A stretch of DNA of 61,419 nt from Didymodactylos carnosus. Its lineage: Eukaryota > Rotifera > Eurotatoria > Philodinida > Philodinidae. The number at the start of each line of letters is the position of its first letter. Position 1 is the first letter of the stretch. Positions 24,201 to 35,500 of the stretch are shown one piece after another. Both the position numbers and the translations under genes were made by a program. The stretch lies in the NCBI GenBank assembly GCA_905250885.1, contig CAJNOQ010000230.1, positions 1 to 61,419 on the forward strand. Reading direction: 5' to 3'. Below the pieces are notes generated by a model. That model was given only the letters and a program-made list of their open reading frames with translations, had not been told where the DNA came from and searched no databases.

Positions 24201-27200
24201 CAAGAGAAATGTTTATCATATAAAATAAAATTGAAAATATGACTTTTACGTAACAAGCGTCAACTGATTAAAGGACAATAATTTAAGAACGAAGATTAGT
24301 AATACAGCAGCGTTAGATCGACACATATCATATAAAAGTCATATTTTCAATTTTATTTTACGATAAACATCTCTATTGTTGTTACGTGTCTTCTCTTGAT
24401 AATGAGAACTGTATTCTCGAAACGTCGATAAATAAAATTTTAAAAAATTAAAAACTAAAATAATGAATTTCATACACATACGCTGTTCTTAAATTATCTA
24501 ATCTATAAAATCGAATATCGTTGGAGTCAAACTCTTTAAAATGAATTTTGTTGTCCGACTGTCTGTTGTGCTTTCCTTTCCCTCAAAGCAAAAATATTTT
24601 TTTAATAATTTTCAATATTTCTCATACATACAACAAACGAAGATCTATCTATCATTCTATTTTAATCAACATTCATGAACTGTACAAGTCTAAGTTAATC
24701 AATGTTCAATCCAGAATTAATTAATATAGTAGGACGAGAAGATGATAATTTATTGTTTAAAAGCATAAACTACAAAAAGCAGAGCTATCAAATAAGTAGT
24801 TACCTTTTGTTATTAACAATATTAGACCATAACACTGAACAAAATTAAAACTAATTTCAAGAGACACCTACGTCAGTTTTTATCAATAAAACTTTGTTTA
24901 ATAAAATGTGTTATATTTTGCAAACAGAAACTTACATAATGTTTATCTTTTTAATACTTACGTCTTTTTGAGCAATTTCTGCTTCTTCTGACACTCTTTT
25001 ATCATGTTCTCTAACATCTTCAAGTTCTCTAAAACAAAACAAAATATTAAGTACTTAATAAACAAATGCAACATTAATTTTTTAATATATCAAACTATTG
25101 TCATAAATCCCGATAGCGGTATTTAATAGTATGATTTGCAAGTGTCATAAGTTAATGGGCAATCAAAATTAACTCATATAGTAGATTTATAGTACAGCAA
25201 AGATTTTTTTATTCTTGTTTCGTTCATCTGTTCGTACTATAACATTCAGACAATTTCAATAATACATCTATTTGAGTGAGTGTGTTACAATAATAATTAT
25301 CTTTTCATTGCTACGCTCTATACACAAATATATGGCAATGTAAACAAGCATTTTATTACAAGTGTATTTGTTAATCAAATTCTAAACACATCCATATGGT
25401 CGATATAAATAATTATATGATTAGAAAGAAAATTAATGTAACAATATAAACGCATATATTCTTAAAGAGACTATCTTCAACTAGATTTCAAGGATCTCAT
25501 CATCATCAACTGTTGTTCTGTAAAAAAAAAAAAAAAGCTTTAAGGAATGCGAAAACAAATTAAAAGAAAACACACAATAACTAATTGATCATTTAAACGA
25601 CATAAGAGTCACATATTGTGAAAATGACATACTTAAGTGTTACTAAACAATATATTGTTACAATTCTGTTTCATCTCTGCCGACAATGCATAACGTAAAT
25701 AATCATCTGTCATCGTGTTTTATTTCAAAAAATTCAAATGATTATCCATATAAAACCGATTCTTGGAAGTGTTTTAATCAACAATTTCAACAACCTGTTC
25801 AACATCAATCGACGATTATTAAACCAAAACCAATTCGATATGATACATGCATACAAATGAAAGGTATTCAACATATTCGATGCATAAAAAATATCCCATT
25901 CAGATGAATTTGATATTAAAGACAAAGCAGACAGTTTAGTTAAATTTGTAATTGTATTTCACTTGTTGCCCAGCACTATAACCTATTAGGTTCGATTTCC
26001 ATCCAGTTTTTAGGAAAAAGAGTCACACGCAGCCCTAATAGGATACGTGGATACGCTGAAAATTAGTGCCCAGTCTTTCACAAAAGATGTGCCTTCTTCG
26101 AGATCCGATAGAGTGCCACGACTCTTAGTTTAATAAACCTTTGAATTGACATACAATACATAGCAGTAGACTACAAACTGTGTTTTTGAACTACAATATC
26201 TATCCATGTACTTTGTTTAGATGAATCTTCCACTGTCAATTATTTATCAATGATTCCATTGCATATTTTGAATGAGCACTCATCAAATGATACTGGTACA
26301 ACAACGTCAACTGATAAAAAACGTTCTCGTATCTTATTTAGCCAATGGCAAGTATGCGAATTAGAAAATATATTTTCTCAACAAAAATATGTATCAGCCA
26401 CTGAGCGTTCATCAATCTCCCTTAAAACAGGTCTATCACCAAATCAGATTAAAATTTGGTTTCAAAACAGACGATATAAATGTAAAAAGACTCTCAACAT
26501 ACAACATTAGATTTCCAACCGTCGATTTGAAAGTCAATAATTGTTCAGCTAATCGACGATCAAGAGCACGTTGAGCGATCAATTCTTCGTGTAAACTAGA
26601 ACAAATTGAATATAAAAAACTTATATAATAAAGAATCAATTAGAACTACTTCTATACCTTTTTATTTGTCTTGGAACACGAGATAATAACGTCGAATATC
26701 TTTCACGTAATTTAGAGAGTAATTCACCACGTTCTTTACATTCAATACTAACCTGAATAAATCATAATTAATTGATAGTATAAGATAGAATCCATTTGTA
26801 TGTTCACAATTTACCTGTCGTATAATCTCATGAAATATAATATTATAGATGTTTTGTTCTTCTTTTATTAATTCTAATAAATTATGCAACTAAATAAAAT
26901 GAAATATATGTTACGCTAATACATTTGAAACAAGTTCATTTTTATTGATTAGAGAATCTTTATTTGGTCTATAAACCACGAAAAGATTGTAAAACAACGG
27001 GCTTATATGTGATGGCTGAACACAGATGATAAACAAGGTTAGAAATACAATATCTACTTGGTAAAAAGTTCCAACTAGCCTACCTGCGTTTGTCCTCTCT
27101 CATCATTATTTTCAATGGTAATTCTTTGTAACAATGCATCCATTGTATGACGAAGTTTCATTACTTCATTACGTCCAACGGGCTTTCTATAACATCATAA

Positions 27201-28283
27201 AACAAAAATATATAGCATTTTTAAATATAAAAGTGTTGGGCAACTCACAGCGATGGAAAGACTGTGATATGTTTGACGTGATCTTCAATTACAGTTGTAT
27301 GTTTTCTAGATGACAAGAGAAAATATTTATTAGAAATTAACAACGTCCTATCAATAATTATTTCGAGTATTTTACTTCTAAAAATTAGTATTTGACAAAA
27401 ATTATTAAAGTTAGATCTAAACTTGTTACATACATTAAAAATGCATTGATTTAACTTACCCATCGTACACTTCAACAGGAACGACGCCGAGATTTTTTAC
27501 AATACGAAACTCTTGTGGAATAATACTCTCTGGTAGAATGACATCCTAAAATAAAATTCGTATAAATAATTTAAGAACACTTTTTAATCACTGAATTTTA
27601 TTTTATACAACATTAAAATAGTCTTTTAAAAATAACTCTAGTTACAAAAACTGGCGTTTTAGTAAATGGGAAAAAAAGCGACTTTCCTTATTGACCTGTT
27701 GTAGTTCTGTTTGTGCTCTAATTGCACTTTTATCAATAGATCTGTTCGTTTGAGAAATTGGTTGTTTTTCACCGCCCATTGATACAGCATCATATAAAAA
27801 TGAGATATCTCTGAAGAAAAGAGCAATAAATCAAAATATAAAACATCAATTAATCAAATAAATATCTTTAACCTTCCAGCTCCACATGTACAAGTATTTT
27901 GGTCGAGAAGAAATCGAAATTTCTCTCGTTGTTTTGCATGATTCCAAACATTATCTGGTCGTCGTGTTAAAGATGGAACTGTTGGACGTAGTGTACCGTT
28001 AAACTTCGATGGTGGACCCAGATATTCTTGGGGACAATTTGATTGACGCAAAGCGAGAATTAAGTCTTGTGGTAAAAATTCATTTTCAGCTTTTAATCTG
28101 ATTGCTTTGCTTCCATTTACATGGTCTGTCGAGAAACCAGAACATAAATAAAATTACTTGTAAGAACACTTTTAGCATACCTCGATTGGTTTGAAGTTGA
28201 GGTAGAACACAACGATTTTGATCTGAATGGTTATTTCCGACTGTTGCGACAGTAGTATCATTATTTTGTATTGCAACACTCAT
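18224..28283 (-). CDS. AXDND1: AXDND1-like axonemal dynein light chain domain protein (21 exons, 970 aa)
   Basis: Exons in coding order: 28181-28283, 27873-28125, 27696-27810, 27460-27545, 27249-27305, 27084-27186, 26815-26889, 26658-26752, 26503-26595, 24962-25028, 23248-23406, 22926-23194, 21836-21917, 21591-21773, 21271-21531, 20306-20416, 20054-20244, 19898-19994, ~18666-18860, 18414-18613, 18224-18341. Phases chain throughout to 971 codons; vertebrate AXDND1 is about 1,000 residues. The N-terminal third carries LPQDL, then a region ending LPESIIPQEFRIVKN, then the helical block (residues ~235-330: IFHEIIRQ, ERGELLSKLRERY, LHEELIAQRALDRRLAEQ) typical of the axonemal dynein light chain (p28) domain. 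The rest is predicted coiled coil, including the last exon. The family is linked to motile cilia and sperm flagella; its role here is inferred. Several introns are inflated by repeats, and the 25029-26502 intron houses a homeobox gene on the opposite strand. Confidence 0.85.
19112..19836. mobile_element. hAT-like element with 8-bp target duplication containing a foldback element (copy A)
   Basis: GTCTTAAC occurs directly outside both ends (19104-19111 and 19837-19844; the match extends one more G). The ends carry an inverted GGCGGATC motif (left GCAGTGGCGGATC, right inverted AACGGCGGATC), resembling hAT termini. Inside, from about 19167 to 19790, is a large hairpin whose arms match the elements at 55308 and 58545: TAGGTAATCGACT, AAAATATAACC, CTTTGCAAAG and AGCCCTAAATTAAT appear inverted on both sides of a centre near 19475. 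No ORF. It lies in the AXDND1 intron 18861-19897. Confidence 0.75.
20417..21270. other. Enlarged AXDND1 intron, no gene seen
   Basis: This 854-bp intron separates AXDND1 coding exons 15 and 16. It contains overlapping short ORFs on both strands around 20615-21086, none with recognisable protein character. Their clustering suggests a decayed insertion, but I see no clear terminal repeats. Confidence 0.4.
22020..22270. repeat. Cluster of AACGCGTT-type words in an AXDND1 intron
   Basis: Within about 250 bp the motif (A)ACGCGT(T/C) and close variants occur roughly ten times in both orientations (for example GAACGCGTC, TAAACGCGTTAAA, TTAAACGCGTC, GGACGCGTTT, GAAACGCGTTC, TAACGCGTTT). CpG-rich sequence is otherwise rare in this AT-rich intron (21918-22925). 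No ORF and no regular period. It could be a degenerate satellite-derived insertion or a transposon terminus with binding-site repeats. Confidence 0.55.
24079..24477. repeat. Paired inverted hammerhead-like repeats in an AXDND1 intron
   Basis: An ~80-bp segment at 24127-24206 is repeated inverted at 24391-24475: AT-rich tract, TCGACGTTTCGA, then a short palindrome and TCATTATCAAGAG. In addition a ~43-bp direct repeat (CAATAATTTAAGAAC.AAG..) occurs at 24079-24122 and 24273-24316. Read outward, each copy gives TTGATAATGA, a short hairpin (GAGAA...TTCTC), then CGAAACGTCGA. This layout resembles the hammerhead-type ribozyme motifs found in Penelope-like retroelements, although the canonical CUGANGA core is not exact. 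No reverse transcriptase ORF is present. The intron is 23407-24961. Confidence 0.5.
25686..26510 (+). CDS. NK2-class homeobox protein nested in AXDND1 intron (2 exons, 155 aa)
   Basis: Exons 25686-25863 and 26221-26510; the donor GTATTC follows ATGAAAG and the acceptor is TTTGTTTAG. Phases match (1/1), joining Lys to Asp-Glu-Ser-Ser. The second exon encodes a full homeodomain (residues ~91-150). Numbering from KKRSR gives L16, F20, W48, F49, Q50, N51, R53 and Tyr54, the helix-3 motif IWFQNRRYK. Tyr at 54 is the NK2-class hallmark; nearby FSQQKYVSA also matches NK2 proteins. It is a predicted sequence-specific transcription factor. The N-terminal half is short and low complexity, and I saw no TN motif or NK2-specific domain. 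The gene lies antisense inside the AXDND1 intron 25029-26502, and its stop codon (26508-26510) falls in the AXDND1 exon 26503-26595. Confidence 0.85.
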
Positions 28284-29012
28284 CTAGGGAAATAAACGTA
28301 TGACAGATAATTGAATATGTAAGAAAGACTACTATTGATTATAGACAGAAATACATAGTGTAGTTTTGCTGCTGACAGTGGACATTGATGTCCGCAATAA
28401 AGGAAGAAAAAATGAATTATCACAGCAAATACATATGAGATCAACGAAGTAGATTTTAATAAAATACATCAGTCAAATGTTTTCTGTAGATTTTGCAGGT
28501 GCTAACCTCTTGGCAATTGGCACTACGAAATATTTTTGTCGTTCAGCCCAGCCAAGAGAATAAACTCTTTCGATTTCTGTGTCAAAAGAACGGACATGGA
28601 GAAAAGTTTTGAATTCTAACGTAGTTCGAGGGCTTTTACAAGCATTTTCATCAGCAAAGATTCTAGTCTGCCAATGCATGGTAACAGCCTCTTTCTCATA
28701 TATGATCCAATGTGGCAGATGTCGCTTCTAACGGATTGATTGCAATAGTAAAAAGAAAAACACGATTCACTTCAGGTTAGCTTATGATTAAGACACTACA
28801 TCTAGTCAAATTTCAGCATTACACGTGAGAAAACACGTGAAATCAAGATTCATCGGAAATGGTTGTTTTTCAAAAATATTTTAAAGTGCAATACACCTGT
28901 AGAAATAGAAACACCTGTTTTTATAGCCGAAAAATTACTCATGGGCAGTCTTGTAGCTCTTCGATGCCATGGCTCAACCACTGGAAATAACGAGAAGAGA
29001 TCACTGAAAACA
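28284..29012. other. Gap upstream of AXDND1, no gene seen
   Basis: Probably includes the AXDND1 promoter and 5' untranslated region directly above 28283. A minus-strand ORF at 28473-28679 and the start of a plus ORF at 28863 have no recognisable protein character. Confidence 0.4.
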
Positions 29013-29019
29013 TTTTCAT

Positions 29020-29325
29020 ATCATCGGAAAAAAAACAAAGTTATTTTTGAGTTGCTGAAAAGTTCGTATTCCGCACACTCGATAACACAGAAGATTTTGT
29101 ATTTTTGGAGGAGGTACTGCCAAAAGTTCAGGAACAATTTTCAAACTGATATTATTTTCTTATGGGAATTTTTTTGCGCCATTTTGTTTCAAAATTTTTC
29201 CTAAACTGTTGGAAGTACCCCTCACCAAAAATAGAAAATCCTCTGGGTTATCGAGTGTGCTGGATACGAAAAAGCACTTTTCAGCAACTCAAAACCCACT
29301 TTATTTTTTTCTTGTTCCGGTGATA
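29020..29325. repeat. Inverted repeat (foldback), arms about 110 bp
   Basis: The left arm contains GAGTTGCTGAAAAG and CACTCGATAAC; the right arm contains their reverse complements CTTTTCAGCAACTC and GTTATCGAGTG at matching distances. The outer ends are TCATCGGAAAAAAAA at 29021 and its degraded inverse near 29306-29323. The loop is about 60-70 bp. The plus-strand ORF 28863-29204 overlaps the left arm and is probably spurious. Confidence 0.7.
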
Positions 29326-29431
29326 GGCTTTCCTACACTGGAAAAGTGACCGGTGTTATTATAAAAAAAACCTGGCGTTATTATGTACGAAATTTTACAA
29401 AAATGACCTTGTTAGTATTATGTGTTTCATG

Positions 29432-29994
29432 CAAGGGGGAAACATCGTACTCCGCTAACTCCATCACTCCGCAGAGTTTGACAGGAGTGAACGGAGTAGT
29501 GGAGTGACGGAGTTACCCTGGAGTGAATGGAGTTTGATGTTTTCGATTGGCGTGCTTTGCTTTTCCAAATTCTGTTTTAATTTGTAGCATTCTTTAGCTC
29601 CCAATGTTCCTATAGTTCCTAATGTTTCCATAATTCCCAATGTCCCCATAGTTCCTAATGTTCTTATAGTTCTCAATGTTCCTAGGATTAGGAACATTAG
29701 AAACTATGCGCACTAAAGGAAATACAGGAACATTAAGAACATTAAGAACTATGAGAACATTAGACACTATGGGAACATTAGAAACTATGGGAATTGTGGA
29801 AACATTGGGAATTATGGGAACTGCTATTATTATCGTTTCTTTCAAGAACTTGGATTATTAGTATTCATTAGTGCTGTGCATACTATTCCCGAGAAGAAAG
29901 CTGATCAACAAATGCGAGAGAAGAGAGTTATATCACTTGTCACTCCGTCCACTCTGCGAAGTAGTGGAGTATGGAGTACGGTGTTTCCCCCTTG
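29432..29994. mobile_element. Inverted-repeat element carrying a palindromic ~15-bp minisatellite
   Basis: Ends are CAAGGGGGAAACA (29432) and its inverse TGTTTCCCCCTTG (ending 29994), followed inward by GTACTCC / GGAGTAC. The centre (29594-29848) is a 15-16 bp tandem repeat of the form CCTAATGTT(C/T)C(C/T)ATAGTT which switches orientation at CCTAGG near 29690, so the whole centre can fold on itself. It reads through in several frames as Thr-Leu-x-Thr repeats, which explains the ORFs seen there. No transposase. Clear target-site duplications were not found. Confidence 0.65.
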
Positions 29995-32464
29995 GTTCGA
30001 TGACGGATTTACAATAGTTACTTCTTAGAAGAATATATACCATCTGCAGTTCGTTAAAAATACGTTTTATTGATAGATTCATTTTTGAAACTATAAGCGA
30101 AAGCTAGACCATGATCAAAAGAAATAGTTATAAATCTCGAAGAAATATAAGTAACTACGATTTATGACCAAAATGCCTAATATACCTTGTACGAAATAGA
30201 GAAAAACGCTCTCTAACATGCGATCATGAAGTCACATGATGAACTTATGAGAGATAGGTAACCCGCAAACATGTAGACAAGGAGCAGAACCTTTGCGAGA
30301 AGACTATAATACTAGTGCTTTTCATATTTTTCTACCGTGAAGTATTATTTTTTTAGTTTTTTTTTAATAAATCATTTTTTATTTGTATTATATTGAATAA
30401 AATACTATGCACACTTCAAATGTCAAATATAAATTTCTATAAAACTTTTTAATGAATCCTTTAACAGTTCCTTCCGTGATTAAAATTATTGTTGAATAGT
30501 TTTTTATATAACTTGAACCTTGAAACGGTTTAGCTTTTCACGAACACTTCATTATGTCATCGTTCGAAACTTTGATGATATTTGTAACAATGTAGTAAAA
30601 TGTGAAATGAATTAAATAAATAGAATTTATTTTAAGATATGTCACATGGAAAATCATTTCGATTTCAATCATTTTTGGTTATGGCGTGTTATGCATTATT
30701 TCATACTTGGAGTATACTTTTAAAAGAGCATTATGTTTTTTTACTTATGAAAACACTTTAATTAAGATAAAGACTGACAGGGTTCGTACTATCGACTTTC
30801 AAAAAACAGGAACAGAGGGGATTTTTTTTTCTTGAAAAAACAGGAAAGTCAATAAATTTTTTCAGACATACAGGAAATAAGCGAGTGTAGAAAAACGACA
30901 AGTGAGATTTATCACAATGTGTTAAATAATGTATTGCTATACATAAACTAAAAATTCACTTGATCTTATTTAAAAAATGTTATACGGCATTAAAACATAG
31001 CCATAGATAATTGTATATATCAAGCTTTTTTTTATAAACTTTATTTAATAGAAGAAATGTTGAAAAAATCAGTACAATTATGATTAGAAGGAGCCGAACC
31101 CATTACATCTTAACATAAATTGACTGAGGACAGAGGACAGCACTAGAATACATATATAGAAACGATACACAACGACAACATAAAAAAGAGAAAATAATGA
31201 CAACAATAGGATTAAAAGAAAAAGAACATATCAAGCTTATGTCTCTTTTTAATTATCTGTCTAGTATTATTATTGTTGTTTTCGTTCATCTTCCTCTTTT
31301 TCTATACGTATAACAACTAGAGGTGGATGGGACTAGTCTTTTCAGGTTCCGGTCCCGTAGTTAATTGTTTGATTCTGATGAAAAATTTGGCCATAGAACA
31401 CGAAAAAATGTTCCGTCGCTGAGGGAATGTTCAATGCAGTTTGTTGCTATTGTACTGCGTTGTAGAGCTTTGTACGGTGCTGCAAGAAAAAATTTGATAG
31501 AAAAACGAGTCTGAAACTCACATTAGAATTTGATTCTATAACGAAGTTTTACTTTTACGGGATCAGTTTTTTGGTCCCTGGTCCCGACCCGTCCATGTCT
31601 AATATCATACTTTATTTTATTTTTTCTTTGTCTTCCATTTTTTTTACTTCTTTCGTTTAGCATTTCGACATGAGTGTGTAAAATTGATACGGTCAGTCTT
31701 TATGAGGACATTCTGATCTTTGGTATAAACGTCATTTCTGTTAGTCTGCTCTTCTTTTGTTTGACTGAAGAAAATAAAAATATTTGTCTAACTGACTGAT
31801 TGGATTCACGTAAGAAGCAAAGACTTTCTAACAGATTTTACCATAATCAACAGTAAGACTACAGAAAGAATTCAAAATACAGGACAAACAGGAAAATTTC
31901 GAAGTTTTCGTTTCTAGCTGTTTTACTATTGTTTTTCCTTGAAGCCATCAATATTACGATCATTAATATAATTGTTATTGAATCGAATTAGAACGTATGA
32001 GTTTATCCAACCTTTTGTCTGAATCCATATGTGAAGAACGAAAAAATAATTCAAGTTTTCAATGCATTTTTTAAAAAACAAACAAGAACAAAAAGCAGAA
32101 AATGTGGAAACCCTGCTGATGTCCTATTTATTCTTTTTAATGCAGATCTTAAATATAATAAATATAAATAATCTTCGATGTTCAGCTAAAAGTAAAAACT
32201 TTATACCACCTGTTATCCATGCTATCAGATTATAGCCAAGGATTGGTTTAAACTTGGCCGAAGCTAATCAATATTATTTCTGTTTCCGACTTATCAAATG
32301 AAAATACAAACCCTATTATATCTTAATTTATAGAGAAAAGTCTGCTGGACGGATTCAAAAAACATCGTTCAACTTCATTGTAGAAATCTGCTAATTTCTT
32401 GTCATCTCCTTCTTATAGTTTTATTATAATAAAATGATGTGAGCAAAAATTATAATACTAATAT
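29995..32464. other. 2.5-kb intergenic gap, no gene recognised
   Basis: AT-rich with long homopolymers (around 30350 and 30820). About 31319-31603 is a possible short terminal-inverted-repeat element: left TAGAGGTGGATGGGAC, right inverted TTAGACATGGACGGGTC, and both ends contain GGTCCCG/CGGGACC words. A hAT-like MITE would fit, but no target duplication is clear. No protein-like ORF. Confidence 0.5.
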
Positions 32465-35400
32465 TTAAAAAACGGAATGAGTGGCAGTCGTGCTGAAAAT
32501 AAGCTGCCTTGTTAATGAAATATATGTGAATGGTCCATGATGATAGTGTTTGTATGTAAAATTGTTTAGAGGATCAAACATTTTTACACTCGGTTCAATT
32601 TGGGTACCTTCGTGCCATTCATTAAACGATGTTATTGTCAGAATACTATCGTCGCTCGATAAACATCTTTTGCCCATTTGAAACATGTTGATGTAATAGC
32701 TACCGTTTGAACGATGACGAAATGTTTCAGAATTCCATGGACGAACTCGAACATCGATGTAACCTAAAATAAGAAAAATATCCTATAGTTCATTAAGTTT
32801 CTGATTAGTAAGCTGAAATAAATTACCTGGTCCTACACTTGGTATGAATTGAATAGAATTACACTTATTTTTAATATTAATCCAATTGCTCATCGTAGAT
32901 CCTTCCGTAAAGCGATCAGCAGCAAAATAGGTGTACGCACCATCAAAGCCTGAGTAGAGTAATTGTTCACAATCTGTTTGTTTCAATAATAATCCAATGT
33001 ACAGGGCTTGTATTGGCTGACGTTTTTTTCCATTTGGCAATAGAACTGCTCTCCAATCATCTGTGTTTATCTGATACGAATCATAAATATAAAAGAGACC
33101 ATAGTTATCAGTTCGATAAAATGCTGGATGATTACCATAACGATTTAATATGTACAATGTCCATTGATAAACATTCTCAGCTGTGCGATTACGATAGGGT
33201 TCAATATGGAAACATATCTGGAAAAACGATAAAATAGTTTCTATATATATTATATATATTTGCTAAAAAACAATTTTAAGAAAGAACCTTTCCAGGTGAT
33301 TCACGTTTTTCTATGCTAATTCTTGATGCTGATCACGAGTCTAATGTTCGTTTGTGTCCTTATTGAGGTCCGGGTGCAACTTTAAGAGTCTGCTCTCTAG
33401 ACACCCATCGTGCATCTGAGAGTCACGAGATTCTGATCTGGCTACTTTGTAGAAGTCATCGAGTTTTCTCTGTGAAAAAGTTTTAAACTACCGAACACGA
33501 TTTAGTTGCACTACTTAGGGCATACCAAAAGTAACGAGATTTCAATCAAGTTTTCACTTCAGTAAGTATTTGAGCTAGTAGACATGAATACCCACGGATA
33601 ATAAATTTGTTTCAAAACATTTGCTGAAAGTTTTTTTCGAATCATCTTTGATTAAAAACTACATACAACGATTAAGAACTATTTTGATCGGTTAATTTTC
33701 TTGGACATGGCCGACTAAAGAAATATAGCGAATACATAAAATGGTAGTAGGTCACAAGTTCTAGATTTGACACACATAAACGGACTTCAGTTCTTCGAAT
33801 TAGAAGGATTGCAAGAGAGGAATCTCTACCATATAATGTTTCATGCCTTTTCTCAAACTAACTAGCCAAATACTCTTAAAAAATAGACAGATATAGAAAG
33901 AGAGCAAATTTCTAATCATCAATATTATATCAAAAATTCTCTAAAACTACTTATCAAGGGAGTGAAACAGCAAAGCTCATCAGATAGTGTTTCAAACATC
34001 AAAAGTCATTATGACAACGTTCAACCGTATATTCACAAAGCTGTTTTTTAGCATCTCGCATCAAAACGTATCTAAATATTTTATATTCACCGTATTCTGC
34101 GGGTCCAACATTACGTGGTTTTCAGATATTCTATCTAATTCATAAGCTTAATAAATCAAACAACCTTTAATCATTGCATTGAGTGCTGTAACAAAATTGA
34201 TGAATTTTTCAATCCAAGATGATTCGTAAAAAAACTTTCAGCAAATGTTTTGAAACAAATTAATTGTCCGTAGGTAATCATGTCTACTAGCTTAAATACT
34301 TGCTGATGTGAAAACTTGATTACATCTAGTCTGTGAGGTTTTATCCACAAATCTCGTTACTTTTGTTATGCCCTAGCTATAAGAATATTAATCTCAAACA
34401 TAGCAAAATATCTGACTTTCTCAGATTTTTTGATAGTAAACTTTTTATAATTATAGTCCACTTGCTTTTAATTGATATTTGTCAGCTATATTCATTAATA
34501 TTATAATCATATCATCCCACGGTCGACCTTCATCATCGCTCATTTTTGGTGGATACCACGACACAGCTAGAGTACCTTTTGATAGAGAAATAGATGTACA
34601 TGTGATCAGCACATATCTAAAACTGTTTATTTACCTACACCACTCATTCTAATCATTTTCATATGTTTATCAATTATTATTCGTGATCTTGAACTGTATG
34701 GATCAAGCCATGGGTAATAATTACTTCCGATGTCTATAGGAGGTTGGTGACGATTTGTTGCGTGTTGATATCCTATTCCTTTGTTCCAATGAGGTATTCG
34801 TCGATGGTTCCAGTGTAGCCATTGGCCATCATATTTTGGATTACCATACCTTTAAATAACAACATCATTCTGACTTAAAATTCTCATACTAATCACATGG
34901 ATGGAACGTCTTCAAGGTTTAAAACTTAAGCGCCTTTGTAGTTTTGTGTGGAGAATCGAATGAGAACGATTTGGAAAACAAAAAATCTTTCCTGATGAAA
35001 ATATGAATTTTTTACGAGGAGTATTACAAAAAAATATCGGAAAAAATGACTGTTCTGTATTTCGTTTCCTTTTTCTTTGCTCTATGATTTAAAATTTTGA
35101 AGTACATATGAATCACAAGAGTTTGATTTTGTTTTGGAGAAATATTAATCATAAGTTTATACGCGAGATGTATGATCAGTTATGATAAACACTATAAATA
35201 AAGTATAAAAGTTCAAAAATATGAACAATCTTACCAAGGATAGTAAAAAATGTGAATATTATATTTAACTTTCGTTTGATTTATAAATAACTTTAAATCG
35301 ACAATATTGTACAGTGGCGGTGCATCTTTCGCTTGTTTTAATTCATCATCATCAACAGAGATATTCTCTAACATTGAAGAAAAATGTTGATCATCTTGTC

Positions 35401-35500
35401 TTTGAGGCAGTAAAAAAAATAATATTAATGATGTTAGTGTTAAAACACAGAAAAATGATGGCCAAGTTGAACGACACAAACGTCGTAAACGCCTGAACAT
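32465..35500 (-). CDS. MANEA: Glycoprotein endo-alpha-1,2-mannosidase (GH99), 426 aa
   Basis: Exons: 35235-35500, 34635-34849, 34466-34575, 32827-33217, 32465-32763 (427 codons; human MANEA 462 aa). This Golgi enzyme cleaves glucosylated mannose from N-glycans, a bypass of ER glucosidase trimming. Residues ~10-32 are a single hydrophobic segment after an Arg-rich start, fitting a type II Golgi membrane anchor. Family blocks in order: FYYPWYGNP, DIGSNYYPWL, LAVSWYPP, FHIEPYRNR, YGNHPAFYR, FYIYDSY, SGFDGAYTYFA, FIPSVGPG, TSFNEWHEGTQIEP. The Glu in HIEPY and in NEWHEGTQ lie in the conserved active-site blocks. The third intron starts GCAAGT (GC-AG) and carries a TA-flanked inverted-repeat element. 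Confidence 0.92.
33518..34373. mobile_element. Tc1/mariner-type non-autonomous element in a MANEA intron
   Basis: Terminal inverted repeats GGGCATACCAAAAGTAACGA (33518) and inverted GGGCATAACAAAAGTAACGA (ending 34373), flanked by TA at 33516-33517 and 34374-34375. The arms continue for about 150 bp: TAGTAGACATGA and CAAAACATTTGCTGAAAG on the left have inverted partners on the right. The interior has no transposase ORF. The element lies inside the 1.2-kb intron 33218-34465; the other MANEA introns are 60-390 bp. Confidence 0.8.

Noticed and set aside
28863-29204. 113-codon plus-strand ORF
   Set aside because: It overlaps the left arm of an inverted repeat, has no protein-family character and no splice context.
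29464-29861. Overlapping ORFs with Thr-Leu / Ile-Val repeats on both strands
   Set aside because: They are direct translations of the 15-bp minisatellite, open in several frames at once.
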